From Actinomarinicola tropica (GTDB lineage Bacteria; Actinomycetota; Acidimicrobiia; Acidimicrobiales; SKKL01): DNA of 64,000 nt. Of the stretch, positions 42,655 to 52,165 are shown piece by piece. Made by a program: the position numbers and the translations under genes. Under the pieces are notes generated by a model. The model did not search any database, was not told where the DNA came from, and saw only the letters and a list, made by a program, of their open reading frames with translations. Every line of letters starts with the position of its first letter. Within the stretch, counting starts at the first letter, position 1. The stretch is from assembly GCF_009650215.1 (NCBI RefSeq), contig NZ_CP045851.1, forward strand, positions 3,003,001-3,067,000, written 5' to 3'.

Positions 42655-43401
42655 TCAGGAGAGCCCCAAGGTGGCGAGTTGTGCTTGATGCCCGCGTACC
42701 ACGATGTCCACAACCTCGTCGGGTTCGTCGGTGAGATGGACCAGATCAAGGTCCATCGGGGAGATCAGTCCCTCATCGCGAAGCTGGACGCGCAGCCACT
42801 CGAGCAGCCCGGACCAGTACTCGGTCCCGACCAGCACGACAGGAAAGTTCTTGATCTTCTCGGTCTGGATGAGGGTCAGGGCTTCGAACAGCTCATCGAG
42901 GGTCCCGAATCCGCCGGGCAGCGCGACAAAGGCGGCCGCGTAACGGACGAACATGACCTTCCTAGCGAAGAAGTAGTCGAAGTGGACCGCTCGGTCGACG
43001 TGCTCATTGGTCTCCTGCTCGTGCGGGAGCTCGATGGTCAGGCCGATCGACAACGCGTTGGCATCGCGTGCACCCCGGTTGGCGCCCTCCATCACACCGG
43101 GACCTCCACCGGTGATCACCGCAAAGCCGGCGTGGCCCAAAGCTTCGGCAACCGCCCTTCCTCCAGCATATTCAGCGCTCGCAGGCCCGGTTCGGGCCGA
43201 GCCGAACACCGATACCGCCTTCACCACACCGCGAAGCTCGGCGAACCCGTTTTCGAGTTCAGCGGCCATACGTGCAACCCGCTCGGGATCATCGCTTGCA
43301 AACTCGAGATGGCCGCAAGAGCACAAGAGATCTTCGTCAGCTGTCCGAGGCCGCCAGTCGGAGCTGCGGACTTTCGACTCCGCGTCTCCGGTCGACGTCA
43401 C
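42655..43401 (-). CDS. LOG-family protein (cytokinin riboside monophosphate phosphoribohydrolase-like)
   Basis: 248 residues. The Rossmann-type core has VSVFGSARTGPAS, FAVITGGGPGVMEGANRGA and the PGGxGTxxE motif (ALPGGFGTLDELFEAL). LOG proteins cleave nucleoside monophosphates to base and ribose phosphate. The N-terminal extension with LCSCGHLEF has a Cys pair not needed by the family. The start overlaps the stop of the small membrane protein gene by 4 bp. Confidence 0.88.
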   Translation of the reverse strand: MTSTGDAESKVRSSDWRPRTADEDLLCSCGHLEFASDDPERVARMAAELENGFAELRGVVKAVSVFGSARTGPASAEYAGGRAVAEALGHAGFAVITGGGPGVMEGANRGARDANALSIGLTIELPHEQETNEHVDRAVHFDYFFARKVMFVRYAAAFVALPGGFGTLDELFEALTLIQTEKIKNFPVVLVGTEYWSGLLEWLRVQLRDEGLISPMDLDLVHLTDEPDEVVDIVVRGHQAQLATLGLS

Positions 43402-43631
43402 CGGTGTGCACCGCGGTCGACACTATGGCTGTGACCAGCATGGCGCTGAACCATGACGGCGATGCACACCCCGGCGGCAATCAATCCCAGGCTCAGAGCT
43501 GCCGCCCAGCCCAAAGTAACGCCGACCACCGATGTGAGGACCACGATCAAGAGCATCGGTCCTATGCAGCAGATTGCCAGTGCGATGAGAAGTCCTCGGT
43601 CGGAACTCTTCGTTTGCCCCGCTTCTTCCAT
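43398..43631 (-). CDS. Small two-helix membrane protein with His tail
   Basis: 77 residues. ATG 43631 with AAAGGGA upstream. Two helices (LLIALAICCIGPMLLIVVLT and ALSLGLIAAGVCIAVMV) and a His-rich tail (RHAGHSHSVDRG). It sits 13 bp after copB and is coupled to the LOG gene. Cys pair and His tail suggest a small copper-binding accessory, similar in layout to the 7833 protein, but no family is certain. Confidence 0.65.
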   Translation of the reverse strand: MEEAGQTKSSDRGLLIALAICCIGPMLLIVVLTSVVGVTLGWAAALSLGLIAAGVCIAVMVQRHAGHSHSVDRGAHR

Positions 43632-43644
43632 CGAAATATCCCTT

Positions 43645-45762
43645 TCATGTGGAGACCCCTGCATGGGCCCGTTCGCCTTCCTGGTCTTCGAGCGCGGGCG
43701 GGCGAAGCTCCACCCTCCGCAACAACTGAGCATTGAGCGCTACCACGATGGTCGACGTGCTCATCAGCACCGCGGCGAGGGCCGGTGGCATGTTGATCCC
43801 AGCCCAGCTGAGTGCGCCGGCCGCGATCGGGATGGCCAGGATGTTGTAGCCAGCCGCCCACCAAAGGTTCTGGAGGCTCTTGCGGTACGCCGCCTTCGAA
43901 AGACGGACGATGCCAACAACCGCTCGTGGATCTGAGCTAGCCAGGATCAGCCCCGCGGATTCGATGGCGACATCGGTGCCAGCGCCGATGGCGATGCCGA
44001 CATCGGCGCGCGCTAGCGCCGGAGCGTCGTTCACGCCGTCGCCGACCATCGCCACGTTCAACCCTCGGGCTTGCAGCTCGGCAACCTTGGCATCCTTGTC
44101 CTCGGGGAGGACCTCGGCCATCACCTCGTCGACTCCGAGATCTCGACCGACCGCATCAGCGACCTCACGGGCATCACCGGTGATCAACACCACTCTGCGG
44201 CCCATCGCTTGGACCTGTCTCACGGCTTCGCGGGCCTCAGGTCGAACCTCGTCCTCGAGGGCGATGCCGCCGATGATGGCGTCGCCGCGTGTCACGTAGA
44301 GGACTGACGAGCCCCGCTCCCTCCAGCCCTGCGCCCACTCGGTGAGGTCGTCGGGCTCGGCGAGGCCACGCTCCCGGACCATGTTGGGGCCACCGACGGC
44401 ATGGGTCTCGCCTTCGACGGTGGCTTCGACGCCGCGTCCGGTTATGGAGCGGAAATCCCTAGCCGTCGCCACGTCCCCCCGTTCCTTCGCTGCGGCGACA
44501 ATGGCGCGGGCCAAGGGGTGTTCGCTGTCGGACTCCACGCCTGCCGCGAGCCTCAGGACCGCGTCATCGCTGGTGCCACCTGCGCCGGACGCCCCGACGA
44601 CAACGTGTTCGCCCTTGGTGAGCGTGCCGGTCTTGTCGAACAGGAAGGCGTCGACGGTGCGGCTCTGCTCGAGCGCGAGCCGATCCTTGACCAGAATCCC
44701 GTTGCGAGCCGCCAGCGCTGACGAGATCGACGTCGTCAACGGGATGGCAAGACCAAGCGCATGGGGGCACGAGATGATGAGCACCGTGACGACTCGGGTC
44801 ACAGCTTCGCTGCTGTCACCCATCGCGGTCCACACGATCGCCGTGATCACCGCCGCCCCGGTTGCCACGTAGAACAGCAAGGCAGCGGCCCGGTCAGCCA
44901 ACACCTGAGTGCGTGACCGCGACGCCTCTGCCTCAGCAACCAGCCTCTGGATGCCCGCCAGGGTCGTCTCCTCGCCGACCGCGTCGATCCGCACTCGGAT
45001 CGCCGAGTCGGTTGACACCGTGCCCGCCACGACAGGGTCACCGATGCCCTTGGCAACCGGCTTCGATTCGCCGGTGATCATCGACTCGTCCAGCTCCGCA
45101 GACCCGTCGACGATCTCGCCATCCGCTGGGACTCGGGCACCGGAGCGGACCAACACCACATCGCCCACCTGGAGCGAGTCGATCGCCACCGGCTCGACCG
45201 ATCCGTCCTCGCGGACGCGCTCAGCCTCGTCGGGCAACAGTTCGGCTAGTGCGGCGACGGCGTCCTGGGCCTGGCCGAGCGCCTTCATCTCCTGCCAGTG
45301 TCCCAGCAACATGATGGTGACCAGCAGCGCCAGCTCCCACCAGAAGTCCAGGTCGAACATATCGAGCGACGTCGCCATCGACGCCACGAAGGCGACGGTG
45401 ATCGCCATCGAGATCAACAGCATCATGCCGGGCTGACGGTCCTTGGCCTCCCGCCAACCGCCCTCGAGGAACGGCCAGCCGGCCCAGAAGAAGATCACCG
45501 ATCCCAGTACGGGACCGATCCACTCGATGCCATAGAAGTCCAGGTCGTAACCGAACCAGTCCATGATCATGTGACTGGTGATGACCACCGGAACCGTCAG
45601 CAGCAGGCTCCACCAGAACCGCTTGCGGAACTGCTCAGTGTGGTGGCCGGCGTGCTTCCCGTGTCCGTGCGAACCGTGACCACCACTTCCAGCGTGACCA
45701 GAGTGGGCAGGCTCGTCGTGACCTCGGTGGCCGTCGTGGTGAGAATCGTGGTCGGTGCTCAT
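43645..45762 (-). CDS. copB: CopB-type copper/silver-exporting P-type ATPase
   Basis: 705 residues. The N-terminal 45 residues are a His/Gly-rich metal site (HDSHHDGHRGHDE, GHGSHGHGKHAGHH). Key motifs: membrane site ISCPHALGLAIPL (CPH, the P1B-3 CopB type), actuator ESMITGESKPV, DKTGTLTKGE, SEHPLARAI and [14 protein letters not shown]. The pump probably exports Cu(I/II) or Ag. It follows copA through a coupled 35-codon ORF. The whole series copZ-copA-ORF-copB-43398-LOG is leftward and tightly packed. Confidence 0.95.
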   Translation of the reverse strand: MSTDHDSHHDGHRGHDEPAHSGHAGSGGHGSHGHGKHAGHHTEQFRKRFWWSLLLTVPVVITSHMIMDWFGYDLDFYGIEWIGPVLGSVIFFWAGWPFLEGGWREAKDRQPGMMLLISMAITVAFVASMATSLDMFDLDFWWELALLVTIMLLGHWQEMKALGQAQDAVAALAELLPDEAERVREDGSVEPVAIDSLQVGDVVLVRSGARVPADGEIVDGSAELDESMITGESKPVAKGIGDPVVAGTVSTDSAIRVRIDAVGEETTLAGIQRLVAEAEASRSRTQVLADRAAALLFYVATGAAVITAIVWTAMGDSSEAVTRVVTVLIISCPHALGLAIPLTTSISSALAARNGILVKDRLALEQSRTVDAFLFDKTGTLTKGEHVVVGASGAGGTSDDAVLRLAAGVESDSEHPLARAIVAAAKERGDVATARDFRSITGRGVEATVEGETHAVGGPNMVRERGLAEPDDLTEWAQGWRERGSSVLYVTRGDAIIGGIALEDEVRPEAREAVRQVQAMGRRVVLITGDAREVADAVGRDLGVDEVMAEVLPEDKDAKVAELQARGLNVAMVGDGVNDAPALARADVGIAIGAGTDVAIESAGLILASSDPRAVVGIVRLSKAAYRKSLQNLWWAAGYNILAIPIAAGALSWAGINMPPALAAVLMSTSTIVVALNAQLLRRVELRPPALEDQEGERAHAGVST

Positions 45763-45866
45763 GCAATCTCCATGATCGACTTTTCTTCCAACCGGACTGT
45801 GCCGCTACGGGTGGCGACCCGGACGCGAACGACCTCATCTTCGGTGGGTTCGGGCTGAGGATTCAT
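45759..45866 (-). CDS. 35-residue ORF coupled between copA and copB
   Basis: The ATG overlaps the copA stop and the stop overlaps the copB ATG, both as ATGA. The product begins [18 protein letters not shown] and ends [11 protein letters not shown]. No Cys, Met or His motif for copper binding beyond ordinary residues. Double coupling keeps ribosomes passing from copA to copB, so it is surely translated, but its protein function is unknown; it might serve only as a translational bridge. Confidence 0.65.
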   Translation of the reverse strand: MNPQPEPTEDEVVRVRVATRSGTVRLEEKSIMEIA

Positions 45867-48376
45867 GAACCCGTCTTCACGGGTCGCGGCGGGAGGCGCA
45901 TCGGCTTCCTTCCGCCCCTTGTGTGAGTGTCCTGTGGGCGCTCCCCGAAGCGGCGGAGCCGGAGGCTGTTGGCGACCACACTGACCGAGGAGAACGCCAT
46001 GGCGGCACCAGCGATCATCGGGCTGAGGAAACCAAACGCCGCGAGGGGGATGGCCGCCGTGTTGTACGCGAACGCCCAGAAGAGGTTCTGCATGATGGTG
46101 CGGTGCGTCCGCCGCGATAGGGCAATAGCGACGACGACCCCGCCCAGGTCACCACGCATGAGCGTGAGATCACTGGACTCGATCGCCACATCGGTTCCGC
46201 TTCCGATCGCCATTCCCAGATCGGCCTGCACCAGGGCAGGGGCATCGTTCACCCCGTCACCGACGAAGGCAACCACCTGCCCATCCGCCTGGAGTCGGGC
46301 AACTTCGGACTGCTTCTCTTCAGGAAGCACTTCCGCGAGCACACGATCGATGCCCACCTGAGAAGCGATCGCACCCGCAGTGCGGGCGTTGTCGCCCGTG
46401 ATCATCGCCACCTGCAGACCCATCCGGTGCAACTGGGCCACGACGTCCGCCGCCTCGTCCTTGAGCGTGTCTGCGACGGCCAGGACACCGCGCACCTGAC
46501 CGTCCCAGCCAGCAAAGACAGCGGTGCGGCCTTGCGCCTCAAGCTCAGTAGCTGCGATCTCAAGGCTTGGAGACATCCGCATCCCGGCTTCGCCCATGAG
46601 CTTGCGTCGTCCGACGGTCACGTCGGTGCCGTCAACATTGGCTCGCACCCCGTGTCCGGCGAGAGCCCGAAAGTCTGTGGAGGCGGACAGTGCCGCACCG
46701 AGCCGCTCGCGAGCGCCGACAGCCACCGCTTGGCCGATCGGGTGCTCACTGTCAGCCTCGACTGCTCCGGCGAAGTTCAAGAGCGTGGCTTCCTCGGTGC
46801 TGTCCAAGACCACGTCGGTCAGTGTCATCGCGCCCCTGGTGAGGGTCCCGGTCTTGTCGAACACCACGGTGCTGATGTGGCGGGTGCGCTCCAGCACCTC
46901 GACCGACTTGATGAGGACGCCTAGCTGAGCGCCACGACCTGTGCCAACCATGATCCCCATGGGCGTGGCAAGGCCGAGAGCACAGGGGCATGCGATGATG
47001 AGCACGGCCACCGACGCCAGCAGCCCAGCTTGTGGGTCACCCCCGATGGTCGCCCACACCACGAACGTGACGGCAGCTATGGCGATGACAACCGGCACGA
47101 AGACCGCCGACACCTTGTCAGCGAGCCGCTGCGCCGCACCCTTGCCCGCCTGGGCTTCCTCGACGAGACGAACGATCTGGGCGAGCGACGAATCACCACC
47201 AATAGCGGTAGCTGAGACGGTCAGCACGCCAGAGGTGTTGATGGTCGCACCGGCGACGCGCGTGCCAGGCGTCTTGTCAATGGGGATCGATTCGCCGGTG
47301 AGCATCGACTCGTCCACCGCAGACGAGCCGTCGACGACCGTCCCATCGACAGGGATCTTCTCGCCAGGCCGAACCCTGATGAGGTCCCCAACGACGACGT
47401 CCTCGATCGGGACCAGGACCTCCTCACCGTCTCGCAGAAGGCGTGCCTCCTTGGCGCCGAGCTCGAGAAGAGCGCGGATGGCCTTGCCCGCCCGGCCTTT
47501 GGCGCGGGACTCGAGGTACCGACCCAGGATGATGAAGGCGATGATGACGACCTGCGCCTCGAAGTAGAGGTCGTGACCGCCGATGATCAGCTGATAGGTG
47601 CTGAACAAGTAGGCGGCGGAGGTGCCCATGGCGATCAGGGTGTCCATGTTCGCGGACGCCCTTCGAGCTCTTCGGGCCGCCTCACGTAGGAAAGGCCAAC
47701 CAGCCCAGAACTGCACCGGCGTGGCGATGGCCCATTGAGCGAACCGCACGTATGGGTTCATCGTCGCCACGTCGTGCCAGAACATGGTGGAAGCCATCGC
47801 CAGCGCCAACGGCAGGGTCACGACCATCCGGACGAACCAGGTGCGTCGTTGGCGCTCCTCGGCTTCTTCGGTCGCCGCTGCTCGGTCAGCGGCCGGCGCC
47901 TGGGTACCTCCCAGTGGTCGCATCTGGTAGCCGGTCTTTTCGACTGCCGCTGTGAGAGCCGTCAGGTCGACCGGGCGGCCCTGTGTGACCCTCGCCCGGC
48001 CGGTGGCGAAGTTCACCTCAGCCGAGGCGACCCCGTCGTGTCGCTCGATCACCCGCTGCACTCGGGCCGCGCAGGATCCACAGGTCATCCCGTCGACATC
48101 GAACTCCACCACTTCTGGCGGCTCTTGAGGCGCCTGGAGCTTGTAGCCGGCCCGGTCGATCGCTTCGACCAGGCCGTCCCAGGAGACCGAGCCGATGGTG
48201 TGTATCCGTGCTTGGCCAGTCGCGAAGTTCACTCCGGCCTTGGTGACTCCTGGCTGGCGAGTCAGCACCCGCTCGACGCGAGCGGCGCAGGACCCACAGG
48301 TCATGCCTTCGACGGCCACGTCGACAACAGCTTCGGCGTCGACGCGCGGGGCGGTCGTCTGGTGAGTGTTCACCAT
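45863..48376 (-). CDS. copA: CopA-type copper-exporting P-type ATPase
   Basis: 837 residues from ATG 48376 (GGAGAG upstream). Two N-terminal heavy-metal-associated domains, each with [11 protein letters not shown], are followed by eight helices. The membrane site is [15 protein letters not shown] (CPC, P1B-1 Cu(I)). Phosphorylation [18 protein letters not shown] (HP locus), TGDNARTAG and [16 protein letters not shown] are all intact. It exports Cu(I) and would take it from the CopZ-like protein encoded upstream. Under the CsoR-type operators at 48657-48691. Confidence 0.97.
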   Translation of the reverse strand: MVNTHQTTAPRVDAEAVVDVAVEGMTCGSCAARVERVLTRQPGVTKAGVNFATGQARIHTIGSVSWDGLVEAIDRAGYKLQAPQEPPEVVEFDVDGMTCGSCAARVQRVIERHDGVASAEVNFATGRARVTQGRPVDLTALTAAVEKTGYQMRPLGGTQAPAADRAAATEEAEERQRRTWFVRMVVTLPLALAMASTMFWHDVATMNPYVRFAQWAIATPVQFWAGWPFLREAARRARRASANMDTLIAMGTSAAYLFSTYQLIIGGHDLYFEAQVVIIAFIILGRYLESRAKGRAGKAIRALLELGAKEARLLRDGEEVLVPIEDVVVGDLIRVRPGEKIPVDGTVVDGSSAVDESMLTGESIPIDKTPGTRVAGATINTSGVLTVSATAIGGDSSLAQIVRLVEEAQAGKGAAQRLADKVSAVFVPVVIAIAAVTFVVWATIGGDPQAGLLASVAVLIIACPCALGLATPMGIMVGTGRGAQLGVLIKSVEVLERTRHISTVVFDKTGTLTRGAMTLTDVVLDSTEEATLLNFAGAVEADSEHPIGQAVAVGARERLGAALSASTDFRALAGHGVRANVDGTDVTVGRRKLMGEAGMRMSPSLEIAATELEAQGRTAVFAGWDGQVRGVLAVADTLKDEAADVVAQLHRMGLQVAMITGDNARTAGAIASQVGIDRVLAEVLPEEKQSEVARLQADGQVVAFVGDGVNDAPALVQADLGMAIGSGTDVAIESSDLTLMRGDLGGVVVAIALSRRTHRTIMQNLFWAFAYNTAAIPLAAFGFLSPMIAGAAMAFSSVSVVANSLRLRRFGERPQDTHTRGGRKPMRLPPRPVKTGS

Positions 48377-48413
48377 CGTGTTCAGCTCTCCATTCCCCTG
48401 CAGGCCCTGAGGC

Positions 48414-48650
48414 TCAGCCCGTGATGCCGGCGACGTCGTACCCGGCATCACCGATGAGCGCTGCGATCTTCGTAGCGTCGATGAGGTGGGGATCGAACGC
48501 CACCTTGACGGACTTCGAGTCCAGGTCGGTCTCGGTCGAGACGATCCCCTCGAGAGGATCGAGCGCGTCGCTGATGTTGGCGAGGCACGAGCCGCAGTGG
48601 ACCGTGGGCGTGGAGAAGGTGACGATGGTGGGCTCTGGGCTATTGGTCAT
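48414..48650 (-). CDS. CopZ-like heavy-metal-associated domain protein
   Basis: 78 residues, a single HMA domain with [15 protein letters not shown] as metal site (CxxC) and [18 protein letters not shown] near the end. It would carry Cu(I) to CopA, whose start is 37 bp beyond its stop. The ATG lies just 7 bp from the CsoR-type dyad, with little room for a ribosome site, so it may be read from a leaderless message. Confidence 0.88.
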   Translation of the reverse strand: MTNSPEPTIVTFSTPTVHCGSCLANISDALDPLEGIVSTETDLDSKSVKVAFDPHLIDATKIAALIGDAGYDVAGITG

Positions 48651-48656
48651 TTCTAC

Positions 48657-48691
48657 ACCATACCCCCCTATGGTACCCTTGGCAAGGGTAC
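48657..48691. promoter_or_regulatory. Two adjacent dyads, CsoR-type copper operators
   Basis: Dyad one is ACCATA-(C)6-TATGGT (48657-48674), a G/C-tract palindrome typical of CsoR sites. Dyad two is GTACCCTT-GGC-AAGGGTAC (48673-48691), perfect 8-base arms. They share two bases and fill the gap between the copZ-like gene and csoR, so one regulator could shut both promoters. CsoR binding to such sites is known; binding here is inferred. Confidence 0.8.
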
Positions 48692-48724
48692 GCAACACGA
48701 CGTCGGGTCGAGGAGGATCATCAG

Positions 48725-49009
48725 GTGAGGGGATACAGCATCAGCAAGGAGGACTACCTGAAGCGGCTCCGTCGGATCGAAGGACAGGTCCGTGGGCTGC
48801 AACGGATGATCGAGGAGGACACCTACTGCATAGATGTGCTCACCCAGATCACTGCAGCCACCAAGGCACTCCAGAGCGTCTCCATGGGCCTGCTCGATCA
48901 GCACGTCCGACACTGCGTGGCGGAAGCGGCAGGCGGTGAGGATCGGGAGCACGCCGACGCCATGGTCGAAGAGGCCCTCCAAGCGATCGCTCGCATCGTT
49001 AGAACCTGA
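48725..49009 (+). CDS. csoR: CsoR copper-sensing repressor
   Basis: 94 residues from GTG 48725 with GAGGAGGA upstream. All-helical DUF156 family. The copper ligands are in place: Cys in DTYCIDVLTQ, then His and Cys in LDQHVRHCVAEA. RRIEGQVRGLQRMI is the DNA-facing first helix. It should release the operators at 48657-48691 when Cu(I) binds. It faces away from the copper genes it controls. Confidence 0.96.
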   Translation: MRGYSISKEDYLKRLRRIEGQVRGLQRMIEEDTYCIDVLTQITAATKALQSVSMGLLDQHVRHCVAEAAGGEDREHADAMVEEALQAIARIVRT

Positions 49010-49101
49010 TGCGTCCGGGGAAATGACACTCGGCCCCAAGCGGCGAGCAACGCGGGACGCCGGAAGCGCGGGACTGCCGCGCGTTGAGGTGACAGGTGGG
49101 G

Positions 49102-49840
49102 TCAGGCGGCGGTTGCCGTCTGTGGGGTGATGATCGTTTCGTACTCGATGGGGGTCAATCGGCCGAGAGCGGCTTGGCGGCGTCGGCGGTGGTAGGTCCG
49201 TTCGATCCAGGTCACGATCGCGATGCGGAGCTGGTCGCGGGTCGCCCAGCGTTGGCGATCGAGGACGTTGCGCTGCAGGAGAGCGAAGAACGACTCCATG
49301 GCGGCGTTGTCGCCGGCCGCGCCGACCTGGCCCATGGAGCCGACGAGCCGGTGGCGGGTGAGGGCCCGTTGCACCTTGCGGGCGCGAAATTGCGATCCTC
49401 GGTCCGAGTGCAGGATGCAGCCGGCCACGTCACCGCGGCGGGCGACGGCCATCTCGATGGCGGCGACCACGAGTCGGGCCTTCATCCTCGAGTCGAGGGA
49501 CCAGCCGACGATCCGGTTGGAGTAGAGGTCCTTGATCGCGCAGCAGTAGAGCTTGCCCTCGGCGGTGGGGTGCTCGGTGATGTCGGCGACCCACAGCTGG
49601 TTCGGGGCGCTGGCCGAGAACCGGCGGAGGACGAGGTCGTCGTGGGCGGGGGTGCCGGTCCGCGATCCCTTGCGGCGGCGGGGCTTGCCGAAGCAGGACC
49701 ACCAGCCCATGTCGCGACAGATCCGCCACACCACCCGATCCGACACCTCAAAGCCTTGGGCGCGGACCTCGTCGGCGAGGAACCGGTAACCGAACTCCGG
49801 ATCGTCGCGATGGGCGTCGAAGATGGCGTTCTGGGATGTG
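49102..49840 (-). pseudogene. IS3-family transposase OrfB, 5'-truncated
   Basis: About 245 residues. The catalytic rve domain is complete: WVADITEHPTAEGKLYCCA, GCILHSDRGSQF and NAAMESFFALLQRN carry DDE, ending with LGRLTPIEYE. The N-terminal part and the whole of orfA are missing: the frame begins in AIFDAHRDDPEFGYRFLADE and upstream sequence belongs to abiEii. So the copy is a fragment, and it destroyed the abiEii end. Confidence 0.85.
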
Positions 49841-50311
49841 GTCGATCTCGTCACCCATGCCACCTTCGACGGCGGCGACCTCCATCTTCACGGTCATGAC
49901 GGACTTGCCTCGGTACGCGAGCTTGATCTCGCATCGGGCGGCGCCGGTGTCCTTCACGGGTTCCAGCTCGGTCCTCGTCGCGGTGAAGTCGCCGTGCCCG
50001 GCCCGGAGCGCTGGGTCGAGGTGGCCAGTCACTGCATCCATGCTGGCTCGGAAGGCCGTATCGAAGTCCTTGGTCGCACGCGCGCCCGAGTCAATGCGCA
50101 GCTCCATCGCCACCCCGCCCTTCACGAGGAACAGCGGCTCGCCGTCTTCGGCATGCCGGGCCTCGTCGAGCATCGCCGCGACGACCATGAAGCCGAGCCA
50201 GCGCCGCAGGCGCCCGGCCGCCACGCCGGTCTCCTTGGATGCCTCAGTGAGCCAGCGTTCCAGCACGCTGACGTTGTGCGGCGGCTTGTCCTTCACCGGG
50301 AAGCCCTCCAT
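49836..50311 (-). pseudogene. AbiEii-type nucleotidyltransferase toxin, C-terminally truncated
   Basis: About 158 residues remain. LFLVKGGVAMELRIDSGARA followed by TKDFD is the GG ... DxD nucleotidyltransferase motif of AbiEii toxins (type IV toxin-antitoxin/abortive infection). The later two thirds are gone at the IS3 junction near 49838. It starts within the abiEi stop (TGATG), so the pair was an operon. The fragment is probably harmless. Confidence 0.8.
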
Positions 50312-50853
50312 CAGCCGGCAGCCTCCACCACCGGGAGCTCCTCGCGGGTGATCAGCCCGCGTCGCCGGGCCGAGTCGACCGCCTGGTCGATCAGTCGACG
50401 ATCGAGGTGGCGTTCCTGTCCGTCGAGGATCGCACGGAGCGCTGTCACGACCGGGATTCCCTCGAAGCGGGTGACGTCGACGGGCTCGAGGTCGCGTGTG
50501 TGCACGACGTACTCGGGCGGAGTCGCCCGGCGAAGGCGCGCCGCCTTCGGCACCGTGACGTGGATCTTGGCGGGGTTGACGTCACAGAGGTCCCAGAGGT
50601 CGAGGGCGGAGTCGTGGGAGATCACGCCCAGCCGTCGCGGCCACAGGGTGGCCTGCATGAACTCGTCCAGCGGCCCCGCTGGAAACGAGTGGAAGCGGTA
50701 CAGGCCATGAGCCACCCGGTCGACGTGTCCGTGGCGACGCATGTCGACGAGCACTTGGGCGTCACCACCGAGGTGCTGGAGGTCTTCGGTGGTGACGAAG
50801 CCGTACTGGTCGGCGGCGATGTCGAAGAGCTCCGAGTACCAGCGGCCAGGCAT
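50311..50853 (-). CDS. AbiEi-type antitoxin / autorepressor
   Basis: 180 residues from ATG 50853; an ATG 24 bp upstream lies within the operator. The N-terminal winged helix (ELFDIAADQYGFVTTEDLQH and VLVDMRRHGHVDRVAHGLYR) is followed by the AbiEi domain (VISHDSALDLWDLCDVNPA and IHVTVPKAARLRR). AbiEi proteins silence the toxin and bind inverted repeats at their own promoter; such a repeat is directly upstream. It survives intact while its toxin is broken. Confidence 0.85.
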   Translation of the reverse strand: MPGRWYSELFDIAADQYGFVTTEDLQHLGGDAQVLVDMRRHGHVDRVAHGLYRFHSFPAGPLDEFMQATLWPRRLGVISHDSALDLWDLCDVNPAKIHVTVPKAARLRRATPPEYVVHTRDLEPVDVTRFEGIPVVTALRAILDGQERHLDRRLIDQAVDSARRRGLITREELPVVEAAG

Positions 50854-50854
50854 G

Positions 50855-50885
50855 CCAAAAGTATGGAAGAAATCCATAGTTTTGG
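50855..50885. promoter_or_regulatory. Inverted repeat at the abiE promoter
   Basis: CCAAAAGTATGG (50855-50866) and CCATAGTTTTGG (50874-50885) pair at 11 of 12 positions around AAGAAAT. It is the only AT-rich patch nearby and ends 1 bp before the AbiEi start. AbiEi is known to autoregulate through such repeats, so this is its likely operator. Confidence 0.75.
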
Positions 50886-51088
50886 CAACGGCCCCAGGGA
50901 GAGCTGCCGTGCGCGTGGTGGGTACGCTCGGTCGGGCCCCTGCACCCGATCGCCGCGAGCGGCGACGCCGCCGAGCGTACCCACCGTGTCAACGACCGTG
51001 GTGGACCGACCATGGGACGCGCCCAATTCGAATAGCCCGGCCTCCTGGTCGATACAGATCTTGGCGAGCAACTGATCGGGAGGTTCTC

Positions 51089-51361
51089 ATGGCGCTGAAC
51101 AACTTGGACCCCGCCAGCCTGCGGTGGTCGCACAACGACAGGACGGACGAGCTCTACCGGGTCCACGACGGCGACGAAGCATGGGCCGCTGTGCTCGTCG
51201 CTCCGCGCGCCCGCCCGTCGGGCGATCTCGGGCGTCGTGTCACCGACGCCGAAGCGGAGGAGATCGTGCGGCAGCGGAGCGACTGGCACCCCTATTGCTG
51301 GGAGGACGACCTTCGTTCCGCCGATCATCGGGTCCGGATGCAGGTCCTCGAGGGCCGATGA
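51089..51361 (+). CDS. Hypothetical 90-residue protein
   Basis: ATG 51089 follows GGGAGG. Hydrophilic, no membrane segment or Cys motif: begins MALNNLDPASLRWSHNDRTD, with EAEEIVRQRSDWHPYCWEDD near the end. The good ribosome site and codon use argue that it is real. No family recognised. It stands between the AbiE antitoxin and the integrase remnant. Confidence 0.6.
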   Translation: MALNNLDPASLRWSHNDRTDELYRVHDGDEAWAAVLVAPRARPSGDLGRRVTDAEAEEIVRQRSDWHPYCWEDDLRSADHRVRMQVLEGR

Positions 51362-51375
51362 ATCCGAGCCGGGCC

Positions 51376-51567
51376 TCACAGCCCGAGTCCCCGGCTGGGG
51401 CCGACCGCCCGATCGGTACCGCAGGCCGGAAGGTTGTCGAGCTGCGCACGGACGGCCTGAGCGCTGAGGCGTCTGAGCTGTCGCTCGGTGGAGTGGATGT
51501 CGGTCCGGAGTGCGTCGGCCTCGGGTTCGACGACGGCGGCCCACTGCCTCGTAGCCGTGTCGGCCAT
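51376..51567 (-). CDS. Possible small ORF beside the integrase remnant
   Basis: 63 residues, starts MADTATRQWAAVVEPEADAL, with a charged helix (STERQLRRLSAQAVRAQLDN). The amino-acid make-up is protein-like, but there is no clear ribosome site or family. It may be the tail of a broken gene of the mobile island. Confidence 0.35.
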   Translation of the reverse strand: MADTATRQWAAVVEPEADALRTDIHSTERQLRRLSAQAVRAQLDNLPACGTDRAVGPSRGLGL

Positions 51568-51699
51568 CGCGGTGAGCCTCGGTAGTCCTTGGCTGCTGCT
51601 CGACGCCCGCGTCGAGTCGCAGTCGGGTCGCTGGCGGCACGGCGGCTCTCGTCGAGGGCGTCGGCGGGGCGGTTGTAGGCGCGGGCGGCGTCACCGGCT

Positions 51700-52027
51700 G
51701 GTGGGCCAGTCCAGCGTCCGGTGCCCGCAAGGAGTTCGTCGAGATCGTCGTGCAGTTCGATCAGCCGACGTTGAGCATCGCCTCGACGCTCCGCCCTTGG
51801 TCGGGGTTGCCACTCGGCCCCCTGCTCGGCCAGCCACCCGCGGGCCCAGTGGTGCACGCCGAGGTCGGCCAGCGGCAGGCTCCATGACGCCGGCTCGCCG
51901 GTGCCTAGGTCGAACCGGTCACCCGCGTGGGTGGCCTTCAGCAGTTCGACGCGGAAACGCTCGGCCTCGGCCTTCGTGCGGAACGACCGGCTGCGGTGGC
52001 CGTCGTCGATAGCCCACCGGACGATCT
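51700..52027 (-). pseudogene. Tyrosine-recombinase (phage-type integrase) N-terminal remnant
   Basis: The minus-strand frame reads RWAIDDGHRSRSFRTKAEAE then RFRVELLKATHAGDRFDLGT, WARGWLAEQ and so on. This is the arm-binding N-terminal region of actinobacterial integrases (RSFRTKAEAERFR...LxxGxxFDxxTGEP). A stop lies just upstream in frame and the catalytic domain with RHRY residues is missing. It abuts the 3' tRNA fragment at 52166, as an integrase does beside its attachment site. The island has lost its own integrase. Confidence 0.65.
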
Positions 52028-52165
52028 ACGGGAAGGAAACCGAGTCGAGAACTGCCGGATGCCCTGGTCAGCCGCTCAGATCTGATCGAGATACCCCGAT
52101 TCCTCCCACGCTCCTCCCACAGATGGAGGACAAGGGCGCGGCCTGGGGCGTCACAGGGAGGCAGT

